Both the position numbers and the translations under genes were made by a program. Below, one piece after another: positions 7,925 to 16,376 of a DNA stretch of 64,000 bases (position 1 is its first letter; each line of letters begins with the position of its first letter). The stretch is from Alloacidobacterium dinghuense. Lineage in GTDB: Bacteria; Acidobacteriota; Terriglobia; Terriglobales; Acidobacteriaceae. The stretch lies in NCBI RefSeq assembly GCF_014274465.1, contig NZ_CP060394.1, positions 3,844,001-3,908,000 of the forward strand, written 5' to 3'. Under the pieces are notes generated by a model. It worked only from the letters and a program-made list of their open reading frames with translations, was not told where the DNA came from and ran no database searches.

Positions 7925-9076
7925 ATGACTCACGATGCAGCCGTTTTGAAGGCACGCGAGATTTCGAATGGCGTGCTGACGCCGTCCGCGGGACAAAACG
8001 ACAAGGCTGGAAAATTTTCGAGCGAGGCGATTGAAGCGCTGGGCAACGCTGGACTGCTTGGCCTGATGCTGCCCGCGGAGTTTGGCGGCGCGGGGCTGGG
8101 CCCGCGCACGCTTGCTGCTGTGACGGCGACGCTCGCCGAGGCAGATGCTTCGGTAGCGATGGTGTATCTGATGCACATCCTCGGCACGGCGATGATTGCA
8201 GCGGCTCGGCCGGGTATAGCCGAGGCAGTAGCGCCGGTGCTGCGGGAGATCGGCGCGGGACTGCACCTGACCACACTCGCCATCAGTGAAGCCGGCTCGC
8301 GCAGCCATTTCTGGGCGCCGGTATCGCGGGCACACCGCAATGGCAAGGGCGTCCGTATCAGCGCGAAGAAATCGTGGGTGACGAGTGCGGGCCATGCCCA
8401 TAGCTATGTGGTTTCGACGCTCGCACCAGAGGGTTCGGGGCCGACGGATTCGACAGTCTATCTTGTTGCGGCGGAGACGCGCGGGCTTTCGATTGCGGGG
8501 CCGTGGGACGGGTTGGGGCTTCGGGCCAACGCTTCGGCTCCGATTGCGCTGGAAGAGTGCGAGGTCTCCACGGATTTTCAGCTTACGGATGACAGCGCTG
8601 GATTTCCGACGATGATGAGCGTGCTGCTGCCGCTATTCAATCTGGGTTCGGCAGCAGTGGCGCTGGGATTGTGCCGGGCGGCGGTCGCGGCTACTGTGAC
8701 GCATCTCAAGAACGCGAGATTCGAGCATCTGGGCCAGAGCCTCGGCGAGAGCCTGCCGACGCTGCGCGCGCATCTCGCGGAGATGCAGATTGAGACTGAC
8801 AGCCTCGCGGCGCTCATTGACGATCTGGTCGAGCATCTTGAGGAGCCGCGCGATACGACGCTGCTGCGCGTGATGGAAAGCAAGGCGGCAGCAGGCGAGA
8901 CGGCGATCAGCGTGACCTCAACGGCCATGCGCGTTTGCGGCGGCGCGGCGTTCTCAAAGCATCTTGGGGTCGAGCGGCTGTTCCGCGATGCGCACGCGGG
9001 CGCGGTGATGGCGCCGACGGCGGATGTGATGCGGGAGTTTATCGGGAAGTCGCTACTAGGGATTCCGCTGTTCTAA
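7925..9076 (+). CDS. acyl-CoA dehydrogenase-like flavoprotein lacking the usual catalytic glutamate
   Basis: A 383-residue acyl-CoA dehydrogenase-superfamily protein. The ATG at 7925 has AGGTG at good spacing; an in-frame ATG at 7910 is possible. N-terminal helices carry LGLMLPAEFGGAGLGP (FAD/substrate region), the middle beta domain has TTLAISEAGSR and the C-terminal bundle ends RVCGGAAFSKHLGVERLFRD. In dehydrogenases the next segment is YEGTSEI with the catalytic Glu; here it reads VMAPTADVM. This resembles the flavin monooxygenase branch (DszC/SfnB type), which uses the same fold with reduced flavin and O2, but that is inference. It is followed 16 bases later by a PhnD-like binding protein, so the pair may handle one small substrate, perhaps an organosulfur compound. 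Confidence 0.8.
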   Translation: MTHDAAVLKAREISNGVLTPSAGQNDKAGKFSSEAIEALGNAGLLGLMLPAEFGGAGLGPRTLAAVTATLAEADASVAMVYLMHILGTAMIAAARPGIAEAVAPVLREIGAGLHLTTLAISEAGSRSHFWAPVSRAHRNGKGVRISAKKSWVTSAGHAHSYVVSTLAPEGSGPTDSTVYLVAAETRGLSIAGPWDGLGLRANASAPIALEECEVSTDFQLTDDSAGFPTMMSVLLPLFNLGSAAVALGLCRAAVAATVTHLKNARFEHLGQSLGESLPTLRAHLAEMQIETDSLAALIDDLVEHLEEPRDTTLLRVMESKAAAGETAISVTSTAMRVCGGAAFSKHLGVERLFRDAHAGAVMAPTADVMREFIGKSLLGIPLF

Positions 9077-9092
9077 AGAGTGTGGAGGGTGT

Positions 9093-9947
9093 ATGAGCAA
9101 AACGATCTGGGTAGGAGCTGTTGCATACGATCCGAAGGTGGTTACGATCTGGGAGGGGATGCGGCGCTATTTTCACGAGGAGGCGCATCTTCCGGTTGAG
9201 GTCGTGCTCTTTCAGAGCTACGAAATGCAGGTCCTGGCGCTACTAGCCAAGCCGGGCGAGGTGGCGCCGCACATCGATATTGCCTGGAACACAAACCTGG
9301 CGTACTTGCAGGCCGACGAGTGGAGCGGGCATGCCTGCCGCGCGATCGCGATGCGCGATAGCGATCTCGGCTGGATGACAAAGATTGTCGCGGTTGCGGG
9401 AGGGCCCGTTTCTACGGTGGCGGACCTCAAGAATCGCACGCTCGCGCTTGGCAGCAGGGACAGCGGGCACGCGGCGATCCTTCCGGTGCATTTTCTGGAG
9501 CAGGAGGGCTTGCGCGAGGGGCGAGATTACAAGACCCTGCGCTTCGACAGCGACCTAGGCAAACATGGTGATACGGGAACAAGCGAAGTAGATGTGGTGC
9601 GGGCCGTACTGGATGGGCGGGCCGAAGCCGGAGCGATTGGCGCTCCTTTCTGGAGCACGGTGCAGACTGAGCGGCTCGTGCCGGAAGGCGGCCTCAAGGA
9701 GATATGGACTTCTCCGACGTATAACCACTGCATGTTCACGGCGCGGCCTGGCCTCAACGCGGAACAGGAGCGCCGGTTTGTGGAGGCTCTGTCGGCGATG
9801 AGCTACGACAATCCGGTTCATCGCGTCATCCTCGACACTGAAGGCTTGAAGCGCTGGCTGCCGCCTCACCCTGATGGCTACGCTGCATTGCGGGAAGCCG
9901 CGGCCGAACAAGGATTCTTCGAGCCGCAGGTTGCGCATTCAGCGTAA
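9093..9947 (+). CDS. PhnD/SsuA-like substrate-binding protein without signal peptide
   Basis: A 284-residue periplasmic-binding-protein fold of the phosphonate (PhnD) type: VGAVAYDPKVVTIWEGMRRY at the N-terminus, VSTVADLKNRTLALGSRDSG (domain switch and phosphate-loop-like segment) and DVVRAVLDGRAEAGAIGAPF, a typical hinge motif. No signal peptide or lipobox is visible and no ABC permease or ATPase gene is adjacent. It therefore may act in the cytoplasm as a binding or sensing protein, or the start could be misjudged, though a GGAGGGTGT ribosome site sits right before this ATG. It shares an operon with the acyl-CoA-dehydrogenase-like gene upstream. The ligand is unknown. Confidence 0.7.
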   Translation: MSKTIWVGAVAYDPKVVTIWEGMRRYFHEEAHLPVEVVLFQSYEMQVLALLAKPGEVAPHIDIAWNTNLAYLQADEWSGHACRAIAMRDSDLGWMTKIVAVAGGPVSTVADLKNRTLALGSRDSGHAAILPVHFLEQEGLREGRDYKTLRFDSDLGKHGDTGTSEVDVVRAVLDGRAEAGAIGAPFWSTVQTERLVPEGGLKEIWTSPTYNHCMFTARPGLNAEQERRFVEALSAMSYDNPVHRVILDTEGLKRWLPPHPDGYAALREAAAEQGFFEPQVAHSA

Positions 9948-9968
9948 GAGGCGCAGGCACCTTCAGGT

Positions 9969-10997
9969 TCAGGCGCAGTTGAAGATTCTTGCCAGCTTGT
10001 TGGCGTGTTCACCCTCACGCTCAATGGCGCGGCGCACGGCAGCGAAGGACTCAGCGAGAGGGAAAATGTCGCGCGTGACGAGCAGGTCGGCATCCTCGGC
10101 TCCGACGGGATGCCAGTACACACCGTCGGCAGTGATGGTCACTTCCGGAATCAAGTCAGTTCGGCCGAGAGCAATACCCGCGGCCGCAGAACCCCGCAAA
10201 GCGATCCGCCGTATGATCCGGTCTTCCGCAGCAATCTTCTCGTCATCGAGGAATTGACGGAATTCCTCGGCCTCGGTATTAGTCGAAACGGTCGCTGCCA
10301 ATCGCACGCGAAAACCCTGCTCACGGGCGCGCCTGATACCCTCCCGGGCGCGTGCCCATGTTCCGGGCCCGCGATGGAGGTCGTGGCGCCCTGGGGTAGG
10401 ACTGTCCAGGCTGATCTGGAGGACAATTCGATCGCGGGGCAACGCTCGCAAGGCTTCCATGCGCCGTCCAGCAAACAGCATTCCATTGGTCAGCACCGTG
10501 GTAGGAGCAGCGGAGGCGCAGGCAGCCAGGATCTCGCCGATGTCTTCCAGCAGAAATGGCTCGCCTCCAGTTGCGAAGATTTCTTTAACGCCCAGCTCAG
10601 CCGCTTCGCGAGCGATCCGCTGCACAAGCGCCAGTCCCAGCTCCCGTCGGGGCGCGGCGGGCGAGGAGCGCACACAACAGTAGTCGCAGCGCAGGTTGCA
10701 GTCGAAGTTCGTATAGAGCCAAAGGCGCGAGCCGACTGGGCGGTTCTCTTCCGGAGGCATCGGAGCGGCGCCGCAACGAAAGAGCCAGCGTGCGCGACCG
10801 TTTTCAACTGTGGATTCAACAAGGGGGTTGCCGGTGAAGCGGCACCAGGCTTCGAGGTCGGGCCCGATGCGCTGGTCGTCACCGATGAGCGCGACTAGAT
10901 CGCCCTGACGGGTGCGGCGCAGCAGGGCGATCAGGTCCGGCAAGAGACCAGAAGCGAAGGTCTTGCGCGCGATATCCAGCTCGATGTCCGCCTTCAT
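9969..10997 (-). CDS. radical SAM enzyme with N-terminal TusA-like domain
   Basis: A 342-residue protein. Residues 1-75 follow the TusA/SirA fold pattern (GDLVALIGDDQRIGPDLEAW, CRFTGNPLVESTVENGRARW), but the sulfur-carrying CPxP motif is replaced by SGLLP, so it cannot carry sulfur in the usual way. Residues 88-310 are a radical SAM domain with Cys100, Cys104 and Cys107 (CNLRCDYC) binding a 4Fe-4S cluster, then FATGGEPFLLEDIGEIL and VLQISLDSPTPGRHD, as in SPASM-type or twitch enzymes. Cys75, Cys108 and the C-terminal FNCA are extra cysteines. The reaction is unknown; SAM would be cleaved to a radical. The gene converges on the flavoprotein/PhnD-like pair, separated by only 21 bases. Confidence 0.8.
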   Translation of the reverse strand: MKADIELDIARKTFASGLLPDLIALLRRTRQGDLVALIGDDQRIGPDLEAWCRFTGNPLVESTVENGRARWLFRCGAAPMPPEENRPVGSRLWLYTNFDCNLRCDYCCVRSSPAAPRRELGLALVQRIAREAAELGVKEIFATGGEPFLLEDIGEILAACASAAPTTVLTNGMLFAGRRMEALRALPRDRIVLQISLDSPTPGRHDLHRGPGTWARAREGIRRAREQGFRVRLAATVSTNTEAEEFRQFLDDEKIAAEDRIIRRIALRGSAAAGIALGRTDLIPEVTITADGVYWHPVGAEDADLLVTRDIFPLAESFAAVRRAIEREGEHANKLARIFNCA

Positions 10998-11029
10998 GGG
11001 GTTGGACTGTTGAACGAGTCCGCCTCTGC

Positions 11030-11767
11030 TTATTGTGCTCTCTTCCAGGCGTCGGAGCCGGTCGTCTTTACCGCCACGTCAGTTATCCAGAGATGCAGGG
11101 GCTTGTCATCGGCGGTGCCGCGGTGCTCGGTTGAGAAGAGGAGCGGACCGGCCTTTTTGTAGCCTGTCCAGGTTGCGGTCACAAGGCTGGGCTTTTTGGG
11201 TCCACCGCGATGATACACAAATTCCTGGACGCGATAGTCAGGCCCTACGTAAAGATCCCATGTGTCTCCGGGTGTGTAGCCGCCGACCTCCGCGGGATAT
11301 TTCACCACAACCTTCCTGGCAGTTCCCTTCCCGATCGGCAGCTTTTGCATACCCTCATCGGTTATGGTTGCGCTCTTGTCCCAGTAGGCATGGAAGGGGA
11401 AAATAAGCCAGTAGTTGTCGTTGACGAAGGATGGCTCAACCATGTCTTTAACGTCGGCAGGCTGGCTGTTAAGCTGGGACTGAAGATAGGAAACCTTAAC
11501 CGGCTTGCCGTCTTTATCCGTTCCTTCGAAGGAAATCCTGCCGGTCTTCGGCTCCCATTCCCACTTGTGAGAGCCCTTGAAGAGCCCGGGGATATCGATG
11601 TTCCAGATGTAGCGGATAGCCTCAACCTGGTCATAGGAATCAATTCCATAGGCCTTCGCAATCTTATCGATGATGGGGGCGCGGTTCTGCGCCGAGGAGG
11701 GTGCGACGTGGATTAGCAGTGCTAACGCCAGAAGAGGTATGGTCAAACGATAGCTCGATCTTTTCAT
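11030..11767 (-). CDS. exported protein of unknown function (lipocalin/LolA-like beta protein)
   Basis: A 245-residue secreted protein with a clear signal peptide (MKRSSYRLTIPLLALALLIH, cleavage SSAQ). The mature part alternates beta strands: IRYIWNIDIPGLFKGSHKWE, RISFEGTDKDGKPVKVSYLQ, PGDTWDLYVGPDYRVQEFVY, HLWITDVAV. This matches small periplasmic proteins that hold a hydrophobic ligand or read out outer-membrane state, but no named family can be assigned. It is 32 bases upstream of the radical SAM gene on the same strand, so the two may share a transcript. AAGGTGAAC precedes the start. Confidence 0.6.
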   Translation of the reverse strand: MKRSSYRLTIPLLALALLIHVAPSSAQNRAPIIDKIAKAYGIDSYDQVEAIRYIWNIDIPGLFKGSHKWEWEPKTGRISFEGTDKDGKPVKVSYLQSQLNSQPADVKDMVEPSFVNDNYWLIFPFHAYWDKSATITDEGMQKLPIGKGTARKVVVKYPAEVGGYTPGDTWDLYVGPDYRVQEFVYHRGGPKKPSLVTATWTGYKKAGPLLFSTEHRGTADDKPLHLWITDVAVKTTGSDAWKRAQ

Positions 11768-11880
11768 GGAAGTTCACCTTCTTAGATTGAACCGACGCTG
11801 TCTAGATGCCAGAGAGACATCTTTGGATACTGAATAACTGCAACGACCTTATCCTTAAGTACAGTTTCAGTCTGACACTT

Positions 11881-13167
11881 TTAATCCGATAGAGTGCTAA
11901 CCGGCCGGGGTTCCCTCGCACGGTAGAACCTGATCAATGCTGCAGCGATTGCTAAGCATCCATATTCGACCAGCATAGTCCAGCCGGGAAGCGCGCCCCA
12001 TGGAGTGCCCGGCGCACGCAGATGCCACATGACGTAGGTGGGGGTGATGCTCACTGTCCAGAGAACGAGCAGGAGCGTCGAGGAGGAGGTGAGAAACGGT
12101 AGCAGCCAGAGAAGATACCAGGGAAATATAGCGGGCGCACACAGCAGAGTTGCCGTCATAGGCCAGGCGAACGCACCCAGAGACCATTCAGGCGCGGTCT
12201 TTCTCAGCCATGCCGCGGTCGCTAGTCCCGCGAGCATCGCCAGCCCGGCAAGCAGCTTAGGGGGCGCGACGTGAGTGAGAGCGGCGAAGATGGGTCCGTT
12301 GAAGCGCCAGTTCTGGACGTAGGCGCCGAAGGAACCGGCGGGTATGTGTCCGTGATTGAGGAATGGCAGGTAGAGGAGTCCGACGACAAGTGCGGCGAGC
12401 GCGGCGTCGCGAATGCGGACGCGCTTCCAGTACAGAGGCACGAGCACGATGGGCAGGAACTTCACGGCTACGGCAAGACCAAGTGAGACGGCCGCGGCGG
12501 CGCGCCATCGACGAGCGAGGGCGACGGCGGAAACCATCAAGAAGAGCGTGCCAACGATGTCGATGTGTCCATTTGCCGCGACCTCAATGGCAAGCAATGG
12601 GTTCCAGGCGTAGGCCAGGATCAGGTGCGGCCCCAGGCGGCGGAGACGCAGGATATCGAGCAAGAGTAGAGCGATTGCAAAATCGCAAAGCACGAGTGCA
12701 ACCTTCAGCGCAAAGGCAGATTCGTGAATGGCGGTTACGCTGCGGAAGAATAGCTGCGCCCCGGCTGGATATGGGCTAGGCAGATCGGGGTTATTCAGTT
12801 TGCGGGTCTCCGAGGTATGCAGGCTACTCGCGGCAGGGCCGCTGGGGATGACGATGTAGGGGTTGTAGCCGAGCCTTTGCAAGCGGCCGTCCCAGACGTA
12901 TCGGTAAATGTCGTCGTTTGGCGGCGCGGGGAGCAATTCGAGGTGCCAGACGACGGCGAGGAGGAGTCCGATGATGACGAGGCGGCGCGGAAATGCTGGC
13001 GTAGCGAAAAACTCGCGAATCGCGAGGAGGTAGACGATACCCGCGAACGCCAGCGCGGCCATAAAGTACGCTCCTCGGGTATCGCTGAAGCTGTGTGCGC
13101 AGATGGTCAGGGCGGCGCACAATGCTATGCCGAATAAGTAGACCCTGGCCTCGGGGGTGATCTTCAT
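11881..13167 (-). CDS. integral membrane glycosyltransferase, GT87/GT-C type
   Basis: A 428-residue polytopic membrane protein with about ten to twelve hydrophobic segments. The conserved first periplasmic loop PPNDDIYRYVWDGRLQRLGY carries the acidic DD pair found in GT-C enzymes such as GT87 mannosyltransferases. Later signatures include AYAWNPLLAIEVAANGHIDI and FLPIVLVPLYWKR. These enzymes move a sugar from a polyprenyl-phosphate donor to an acceptor on the outer face of the inner membrane. The start at 13167 overlaps the stop of the DUF2064 gene as ATGA, which implies translational coupling. The GT2 enzyme two genes upstream would make the donor. A longer start at 13224 is less likely. Confidence 0.75.
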   Translation of the reverse strand: MKITPEARVYLFGIALCAALTICAHSFSDTRGAYFMAALAFAGIVYLLAIREFFATPAFPRRLVIIGLLLAVVWHLELLPAPPNDDIYRYVWDGRLQRLGYNPYIVIPSGPAASSLHTSETRKLNNPDLPSPYPAGAQLFFRSVTAIHESAFALKVALVLCDFAIALLLLDILRLRRLGPHLILAYAWNPLLAIEVAANGHIDIVGTLFLMVSAVALARRWRAAAAVSLGLAVAVKFLPIVLVPLYWKRVRIRDAALAALVVGLLYLPFLNHGHIPAGSFGAYVQNWRFNGPIFAALTHVAPPKLLAGLAMLAGLATAAWLRKTAPEWSLGAFAWPMTATLLCAPAIFPWYLLWLLPFLTSSSTLLLVLWTVSITPTYVMWHLRAPGTPWGALPGWTMLVEYGCLAIAAALIRFYRAREPRPVSTLSD

Positions 13168-13907
13168 GATTGTGCTGCGCCCGCGCGTGGTTGTGTCGTC
13201 GAAAGCTCCCACTCTTTGAGCCATCGCGCTGTGCGTGGGGCTTTTTCCGGAGCGAGACGCAGCTCCGCTGCGAGACGAGCAAGGTCGTCCGCTACGTCGA
13301 TGTCGTAAAAAGGCTCTGCAAAGGCTACAGAAAGCGAAAGAGCTTGTGCGCGAGAGAGAAGCGTGTCGAGAGCGGTGCTGGTGCCCATTCCGTCGCGGGC
13401 GAAAAGAGCACGATGCGCAGCCTTCGCGCCTACGAGATAGTAACCTCCGTCAAAGGTCGGTCCGATGACGACGTCATGCGCGGCAAGCTTGTCGAATGCG
13501 CCCTCGAGGACGGAAGCCGGCAGGTGCGGGCTGTCGCTATTGAAGGCGATGATGCGGCGTCCGCGGCCTTCGGCGAAGTGCGCGAAGACGGAAGTGAGGC
13601 CTGCGGCGAGGCCTGCGCCGTTTTGCGCAACTATGCTCACTTCGGGGCCTACCAACTGCGCCAACTCGTTTACGTCTGGCTCTGGGCACATGATGGCGAC
13701 TTCCACGTCGCGCAGGGAGAGCGCGAGCGCCAGGGTGTCGTCGAGAAGGCAGCGATAAAACGAGGTGACGGTGTCAGGGGGCAACCTCGGAGTCAGACGG
13801 GTCTTTACTGCGCCGGGTCGGGGAGCCTTCGCCATGATGACGAGCACGCGGTCGCTATTGGGTAGAGGTTCCTGCGTAGGCGGATCAGTATGGTTTGCAG
13901 ATTCCAT
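13164..13907 (-). CDS. DUF2064 (TIGR04282-type) nucleotidyl/glycosyltransferase-like protein
   Basis: A 247-residue GT-A-fold protein of the DUF2064 family. It has the nucleotide-binding start RVLVIMAKAPRPGAVKTRLT, an acidic metal site in IIAFNSDSPHLPASVL and VIGPTFDGGYYLVGAKAAHR, and the closing PFYDIDVADDLARLAAEL. Members resemble NTP-transferases such as MobA and occur next to glycosyltransferases, including in clusters proposed for arsenosugar synthesis; no arsenic gene is seen here. It sits between the GT2 gene (17 bases upstream) and the GT87 gene (four-base overlap), so a step in sugar-nucleotide or sugar-phosphate handling for this operon is the best inference. Confidence 0.75.
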   Translation of the reverse strand: MESANHTDPPTQEPLPNSDRVLVIMAKAPRPGAVKTRLTPRLPPDTVTSFYRCLLDDTLALALSLRDVEVAIMCPEPDVNELAQLVGPEVSIVAQNGAGLAAGLTSVFAHFAEGRGRRIIAFNSDSPHLPASVLEGAFDKLAAHDVVIGPTFDGGYYLVGAKAAHRALFARDGMGTSTALDTLLSRAQALSLSVAFAEPFYDIDVADDLARLAAELRLAPEKAPRTARWLKEWELSTTQPRAGAAQS

Positions 13908-13924
13908 AGTGTGTCGATGCGAAG

Positions 13925-14626
13925 TTATGCGGGGCTTTCTGCCTTCCGGCGGCGAAAATAGTACCGCACGATCAAGCTTAGAATGAACCAGGCTGCGCCG
14001 GCGGTGCCTTTGAGCGTGCCACCGATCTTCGATTTTCCGATGCGGGGAAAGTAGCTGACGGGGACTTCCACGATGCGGTATCCGGCGAGAACGCCTTTGA
14101 GGATCATCTCAACGGCCCAGCCGTAGGTGGTCTCTTCGAGGCCGAGCGCGCGCAGAACCTCAGCGCGGCCAGCACGAAATGGGCCGAGGTCGCTGATTTC
14201 CAGTCCATAGAAAAGGCGAATCAGGTGGGCGGCGAGTCGGTTACCCATCGCCTGATGCCAAGGCAACGCCTCTGCAGAATTCCGTTCGTGGAGGCGGGAG
14301 CCGATGGTGATGTCCGCGCGGCCCTCTGCTATCGGCGCGAGAAGACTCGGGAGTTCGGAGGGGCGGTCGCTGTAGTCGCCGTCAAGGAAGACTACGACAT
14401 CAGGCGAATTTGCCGCGGCGAAGCCGGTGAGACAGGCTCGGCCGTAGCCGAGGCGCGGCTCCTGAATGACGCGGGCTCCCATTCGAGCCGCGATTCCGGG
14501 CGTGCCGTCCGTCGAGTTGCTGTCGACGACGATGACCTCTGTCGTTAGACCGAACGGGAGATCGGCTAAGACGCGCTCGATCGCCTGGGCTTCATTGTGA
14601 GTGGGGATGACAACGGAAACGCGCAC
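13925..14626 (-). CDS. family 2 glycosyltransferase, polyprenyl-phosphate mannose/glucose synthase-like
   Basis: A 233-residue GT2 enzyme of the DPM1 type. It shows VSVVIPTHNEAQAIERVLAD (nucleotide-sugar binding), VIVVDSNSTDGTPGIA, the DxD motif in VVFLDGDYSDRP and ISDLGPFRAGRAEVLRAL, the acceptor-side motif of dolichyl/undecaprenyl-phosphate sugar synthases. A short hydrophobic C-terminus (AAWFILSLIVRYYF) with basic tail could attach it to the membrane. It would charge a polyprenyl phosphate with mannose or glucose in the cytoplasm for the GT87 enzyme encoded two genes downstream. The four-gene order DoxX, GT2, DUF2064, GT87 has gaps of at most 17 bases, supporting one operon. Confidence 0.8.
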   Translation of the reverse strand: MRVSVVIPTHNEAQAIERVLADLPFGLTTEVIVVDSNSTDGTPGIAARMGARVIQEPRLGYGRACLTGFAAANSPDVVVFLDGDYSDRPSELPSLLAPIAEGRADITIGSRLHERNSAEALPWHQAMGNRLAAHLIRLFYGLEISDLGPFRAGRAEVLRALGLEETTYGWAVEMILKGVLAGYRIVEVPVSYFPRIGKSKIGGTLKGTAGAAWFILSLIVRYYFRRRKAESPA

Positions 14627-14641
14627 GTAAAGTCGGCCCGA

Positions 14642-15136
14642 TCACCACCACGGAGAGGCGGGCCAGCGCTGAGCCAGCAATGCGTCTATGCCCCATTTCC
14701 GGCCGGCGCGTCCGATAGCGAGCCCGAGCGCGGCGAGCACGGAAACGAGAAGCTCCCAGATCCACGAAGTGCCGAGCTCGGAAATCCAGAGGCTGCCGAG
14801 AAAGAGAAAGGCGACGAAGGCGGCGGGACGGGTAAAGAGACCGATGACAAGCAGGATGCCAAGAGAAATCTCGGTCATGGCCTGCAGGGGAGCAACCATC
14901 GCGGCGTGGCTTGCCGCCAGGGCCATCACCGACTTCCATACAGCGGGGCAGTGGCTCGACTTGATGTAGTAGCTGATCAGTCCTGCATAGCCGGCAGGTG
15001 TGTAGAGGCCTTTTCCCTTATTCTCGAAAAAGACCCACACAAACATTGCTCCAATCGTTACGCGTATTAGCGTCAGCCCAATCGCGGCGGACATTTGCCT
15101 TGCGGCAGTCGGTATCCGATCTGCGTTCGAACTCAT
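14642..15136 (-). CDS. DoxX family membrane protein
   Basis: A 164-residue protein with four hydrophobic segments, including LTLIRVTIGAMFVWVFFENK and the DoxX-type PLQAMTEISLGILLVIGLFT and PAAFVAFLFLGSLWISE. DoxX proteins sit in the inner membrane and are linked to quinone/sulfur or oxidative-stress processes in some species, but for most members the role is unknown. It is the first gene of the envelope glycosylation operon (next start 15 bases downstream). Its promoter should lie in 15137-15300, where no clear box was recognised. Confidence 0.75.
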   Translation of the reverse strand: MSSNADRIPTAARQMSAAIGLTLIRVTIGAMFVWVFFENKGKGLYTPAGYAGLISYYIKSSHCPAVWKSVMALAASHAAMVAPLQAMTEISLGILLVIGLFTRPAAFVAFLFLGSLWISELGTSWIWELLVSVLAALGLAIGRAGRKWGIDALLAQRWPASPWW

Positions 15137-15363
15137 CAGGAAACCTCATGACCTGCGTATGTTCTACTCGTTATCCGACACAAAGCCTGGCTCGAGCAAC
15201 GATCCGCATCCTGCGCCTTTCTCGGTAGTATGCCTAGCGATCAGTGTAGGTAGCGGTCTGCGAAGACGATACCAGATCGTACCAACACTCGTTAAGAAGA
15301 TAAGCATTAGGGATGCGTTTCAACTTTCAGGGCTGCTGGCTGGAGACGTGAAAGAATCGCGAA

Positions 15364-15925
15364 ATGATAACCCGACCCGCGATCTTCAAATGGCGTCAGA
15401 CCGAACCCGGCCTCATAGTTTGTGCGGTACGGTGATATCTTCGCCATTCTCTCTCGCTGCGCGATGTTGAGGAAGTGCCGGAGGAGCGCGGTCTCCAGGT
15501 AGATCACACAACGGTTTGGCGCTGGGTGCAGGATTACGGCCCGGAGTTGGAGCATCGACTGCGACAGCATCTCAAGCCGACAAACAAGTCGTGGCGGGCG
15601 GACGAAACCCATGTTCGCCTGAAGGGACGCTGGTGCTACTTGTATCGGGCCATCGATTCCAAGGGTGCCACCATCGATTTCTTGCTGACAACGTTCTGTG
15701 ACGCCGATGCTCCAAGCGGCTCTTGCGCAAGGCGCTCGGCGATCGATCCCACCCTCAACCTCGAGTGATCAACTGAACTGGCGCCGATTTACAGCTCCGC
15801 GATCCCCGACAGCAAGAAGGAAGGGACGCTGCGCAAGCGCTGTCGAGACCGACCGGTGCAGTACTTGAACAACATTCTCGAACAGGATCATCGAGCCAAC
15901 AAACGTCGCGGAAGGGGCAAGTTCG
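15364..15925 (+). pseudogene. decayed IS6-family transposase
   Basis: Remnant of an IS6/IS26-type transposase (DDE recombinase). Reading from ATG 15364: KWRQTEPGLIVCAV, then in-frame TGA (15433-15435) in place of the conserved Trp, then RHSLSLRDVEEVPEERGLQV and THVRLKGRWCYLYRAIDSKG with the first catalytic Asp in WRADETHV. Near 15712 the frame shifts (KRLLRKALGDRSHPQPRVIN lies in the next frame), and near 15770 it shifts again to APIYSSAIPDSKKEGTLRKR and RPVQYLNNILEQDHRANKRR, which holds the last catalytic Glu. The remaining C-terminus is replaced by unrelated sequence. At least three disabling changes make it dead. No terminal inverted repeats were identified. Confidence 0.85.
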
Positions 15926-16307
15926 ATTGGTGCCAGGAGGTGATCTTCTTCGTCAGATTCGGTTCATCGACAGCCCTTTTTCGACTTGGCAGCCTAAGAA
16001 CGCACGAAAGACGCTCGGCGACAAACTTGTCTGCATTTGAAACTTGCAACACTACCCCCAAAAGCTCAAAGCCCCATTCTGGGTTGAGATTGCCATTTCT
16101 ATGCCGCTGCCTTTGCGCATTCCTTCCTAGGACCGGCGACGAAAGCCCTGCTGCACTAAGAGCGCTCGAAACCCGCGAATCTTGAGAGCAACGGCCTGAG
16201 AGATTCCGTTCCGCACCAGTTCCGCTCTTGACACGGATCATGACGGATTAACAAGGATTTTGGCAGTCCCAGATAGCCTGGAAGTTGTTGTATTACCGAA
16301 TACCGGG
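15926..16307. other. intergenic scar between transposase remnant and tRNA-Val fragment
   Basis: No intact gene. It contains copy A of a dispersed repeat (16131-16226) whose second copy lies near 62.1 kb, and otherwise unrecognised sequence. Confidence 0.4.
16131..16226 (+). repeat. dispersed repeat, copy A
   Basis: About 96 bases that recur at 62074-62171 with roughly 85 percent identity by eye, from GGACCG through CGAAAGCCCTG, CTGCACTAAGAGCGCT, GCGAATCTTGAGAGCAA to AGATTCCGTTCCGCA and TTCCGCT. Both copies lie in gene-poor scars 46 kb apart. No coding function is evident; it may be the end of a degraded mobile element. Confidence 0.7.
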
Positions 16308-16376
16308 ATTTTGACACGGTAGAGGTCAGGAGTTCGAGTTTCCTCGTGCCTACCATATTTTCAATCACTTACAGCA
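16308..16376 (+). repeat. tRNA-Val(GAC) 3' fragment plus flank: attachment-site-like direct repeat, copy 1
   Basis: 16311-16355 is the 3' 45 bases of a tRNA-Val gene: anticodon loop TTGACAC, anticodon stem half GGTAG, variable AGGTC, T arm AGGAG-TTCGAGT-TTCCT, acceptor CGTGCCT, A, CCA. The 5' half is absent: upstream bases cannot form the stem. The similarity to copy 2 (18517-18587) continues 21 bases beyond CCA into the 3' end of an integrase remnant. One T-stem base differs (16340 T against C in copy 2). A tRNA anticodon-loop boundary is the usual crossover point of tyrosine integrases, so this is read as an att site. Confidence 0.85.

Noticed and set aside
13164-13907. Arsenosugar biosynthesis locus
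   Set aside because: The DUF2064 family occurs in such clusters, but no ArsS/ArsM-like gene is here; the radical SAM gene has a different architecture.
15364-15925. Active insertion sequence
   Set aside because: The transposase frame has a nonsense codon, two frameshifts and a lost C-terminus, and no terminal repeats were recognised.
16311-16355. Functional tRNA-Val gene
   Set aside because: Only the anticodon loop to CCA part is present; upstream bases give no D arm or 5' acceptor strand. The same holds at 18521-18565.
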